Origin: Hyphomicrobiales bacterium
GTDB lineage: Bacteria > Pseudomonadota > Alphaproteobacteria > Rhizobiales > Beijerinckiaceae
DNA: 64,000 nucleotides
Direction: 5' to 3'
Assembly (NCBI GenBank): GCA_900473415.1
Contig: UCLR01000010.1
Location: 351,762 to 415,761, forward strand
Part shown: positions 62,733-64,000 of the stretch, one piece after another
How the letters are laid out: every line of letters starts with the position of its first letter
Numbering within the stretch: the stretch's first letter is position 1
Program-made: the position numbers and the translations under genes
The notes under the pieces: model-generated
Database searches by the model: none
What the model was told of the DNA's origin: nothing
The model's input: the letters and a program-made list of their open reading frames with translations, nothing else

Positions 62733-63797
62733 GTGTCCGAGCAGGATCAGGAAAGCAAGACAGAAGAACCGTCCGAAAAGAAGATTCAGGACGCGGTGGA
62801 GCGCGGCAACACGCCCTCCTCCAAGGAAGCGCCGATCTTCGCCAGCATCGCGGCGACCCTGATCGCCGGCGTCTTCCTGGTTCGCGGCGGGGCGGGCGAG
62901 ATGGCCCGCTTTCTGGCTGGCTTTCTGGGAGATCCCTCGGATTTCGACATCTCGACCAACGCCAATGCAACGGCACTGCTGCTGCAGACGGCGATGCGGG
63001 TCGGCGCCTTCCTCGGCCCGGTGCTGCTGCTCTTCACGGTGTTCGGCCTGGGCGCCTCCTTCCTGCAGCATCCGCCCCAGTTCGCGCTGGAGCGGATCAC
63101 GCCGCAATGGTCGCGGATATCGCCCTCCCAGGGTTTGACGCGCATCTTCGGCCTCCAGGGTCTTGTGCATTTCGGCAAATCGCTTGCCAAGCTCGTCGCC
63201 ATCGCGGGGACGGTCTGGCTGATCCTCAAATCGGACAAGGACACGGTGGTCACAGCGATGCTGCAGGATCCGAGCACCATTCCCGAGCTGATCCTGACCA
63301 TCGCGCTGCGCCTGCTCTCGGCGGCGTGCGTCGCAACGATCGTGATCGTCGCCGCGGACCTGGTCTGGACGCAGAAATCCTGGCGCCGTTCGCTGCGCAT
63401 GACGAAGCAGGAGATCAAGGAGGAGCACAAGCAGGCCGAAGGCGACCCGATCCTGAAGTCGCGCCGGCTCTCGCTCGCCCGCGACCGCGCCCGCAGCCGG
63501 ATGATGGCGGCGGTGCCGCAGGCCACGCTCGTCGTCGCCAACCCGACGCACTTCGCTGTCGCGCTGCGCTATGTGCAGGAGGAAGGCGGCGCGCCGGTGG
63601 TGCTGGCCAAGGGTGTGGACCTGATCGCGCTCAAGATCCGCGAGATCGCCGAGGCCAACGACATTCCGGTGATCGAGGACCGCGCGCTCGCCCGCTCGTT
63701 GCATGCCAGCGTGCAGATCGACCAGATGATTCCGCCCGAGTTCTACAAGGTCGTGGCCGAGCTGCTCTGCATGGTCTATGCGCGAAAGGCGGCGTGA
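62733..63797 (+). CDS. flhB: Flagellar export switch protein FlhB
   Basis: A 354-residue FlhB. The charged N-terminus (SEQDQESKTEEPSEKKIQDA) is followed by four membrane helices (about 33-52, 85-112, 145-168 and 185-212). The autocleavage motif NPTH is at 270-273, so the specificity switch from hook to filament substrates should work. The start is a GTG at 62733. It ends the motA-to-flhB row. Confidence 0.96.
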   Translation: MSEQDQESKTEEPSEKKIQDAVERGNTPSSKEAPIFASIAATLIAGVFLVRGGAGEMARFLAGFLGDPSDFDISTNANATALLLQTAMRVGAFLGPVLLLFTVFGLGASFLQHPPQFALERITPQWSRISPSQGLTRIFGLQGLVHFGKSLAKLVAIAGTVWLILKSDKDTVVTAMLQDPSTIPELILTIALRLLSAACVATIVIVAADLVWTQKSWRRSLRMTKQEIKEEHKQAEGDPILKSRRLSLARDRARSRMMAAVPQATLVVANPTHFAVALRYVQEEGGAPVVLAKGVDLIALKIREIAEANDIPVIEDRALARSLHASVQIDQMIPPEFYKVVAELLCMVYARKAA

Positions 63798-63803
63798 GGC
63801 GGA

Positions 63804-63829
63804 GCGTTCCACAAAAAAGAGTGGGACGC
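63804..63829. terminator. Hairpin after flhB
   Basis: GCGTTCCAC and GTGGGACGC form a 9-bp stem with one T-G pair and an A-rich 8-base loop, 6 bases past the flhB stop. No T-run follows on the plus strand, so it is a possible rather than a standard terminator. Confidence 0.45.
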
Positions 63830-64000
63830 AGAAAATCCACGGCGCGATCGTAAGCTTCGCGTAAGGTTCGGGCGGCTAGACCTTACCTATGGCAGAACGG
63901 CCGGAACGGGTCTTCGTCCCCCCGGCGCCGTAGACATGATGTCGCCCTGCCATCCCGGTATCCAGTCCGGAATGTTCCCGACAATCCCTTTTCAGGAATG
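63830..64000 (+). other. Right-edge region, possible start of another gene
   Basis: Mostly non-coding. An open frame begins with two ATG codons at 63936 and 63939 and remains open to the edge, with a further in-frame ATG at 63972. About 21 codons are visible, no good ribosome site is seen and no family can be recognised, so it is not called as a gene. Confidence 0.25.

Noticed and set aside
63936..64000. Start of another flagellar or regulatory gene at the right edge
   Set aside because: Only about 21 codons are visible, with no ribosome site and no recognisable motif.

Overview
The window is a 64-kb chromosomal segment of a GC-rich, motile alphaproteobacterium, most likely of the order Hyphomicrobiales (Rhizobiales) and perhaps close to Bosea. 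The clues are an Irr-type Fur regulator beside fabA-fabB-fabI, a flagellar locus centred on the atypical response regulator FtcR, the flaF-flbT pair, a MotE-like protein beside FliL, and a DUF1217 flagellar protein. The genus is an inference. Coding density is high, many genes overlap by 1 or 4 bases, and there is no intact insertion sequence, CRISPR array or prophage.

Left third (1-17.6 kb), housekeeping: sppA (partial), a short Hsp70-like ATPase and rpsA on the minus strand; lemA and an M48 protease; a Tat-type secreted protein and a DsbA-fold isomerase; argG; then a 450-bp unit in which a small GIY-YIG nuclease gene lies between two inverted, diverged copies of a 53-bp palindromic element. 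The iron regulator irr is divergent from the fatty-acid genes fabA, fabB, a DUF3303 gene and fabI. A YbaY/META protein, an SH3 protein, a 2-hydroxyacid dehydrogenase, a HAD phosphatase and an NDUFA9-like NAD(P)-binding protein follow, ending at a tRNA-Leu(CAG) gene.

Middle (17.6-37.4 kb), accessory: just downstream of the tRNA is a decayed tyrosine-integrase N-terminus, then a secreted von Willebrand A protein with four tandem C-terminal modules. A complete dipeptide-type ABC importer is split into two convergent operons (permeases, phosphodiesterase and binding protein on plus; ATPases and an alkaline-phosphatase-family hydrolase on minus). A metallophosphoesterase resembling mycobacterial phosphopantetheine hydrolase PptH overlaps tail-to-tail with an Sfp-type phosphopantetheinyl transferase. 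Then come pcm, an L,D-transpeptidase and an extensin-like protein, and a minus-strand catabolic-looking operon (NIPSNAP, alpha/beta hydrolase, aspartate-dehydrogenase-like, two SDRs, TetR) with a palindromic operator on its promoter.

Right part (37.4-64 kb), flagellum: minus-strand genes flgB-flgC-fliE-flgG-flgA-flgI, a terminator, then motE-flgH-fliL-fliP. ftcR and a 711-bp AT-rich gap separate these from the plus-strand block flgE-flgK-flgL-flaF-flbT-flgD-fliQ-flhA-fliR followed by four small export/assembly genes, closed by a strong terminator. fliI, flgF and a DUF1217 gene run on the minus strand, divergent from motA-fliM-(small coiled-coil gene)-fliN-fliG-flhB. Together they supply rod, P/L rings, hook, export gate and ATPase, stator and switch. 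fliF, motB, flagellin, fliD and fliK are not seen here and presumably lie elsewhere.
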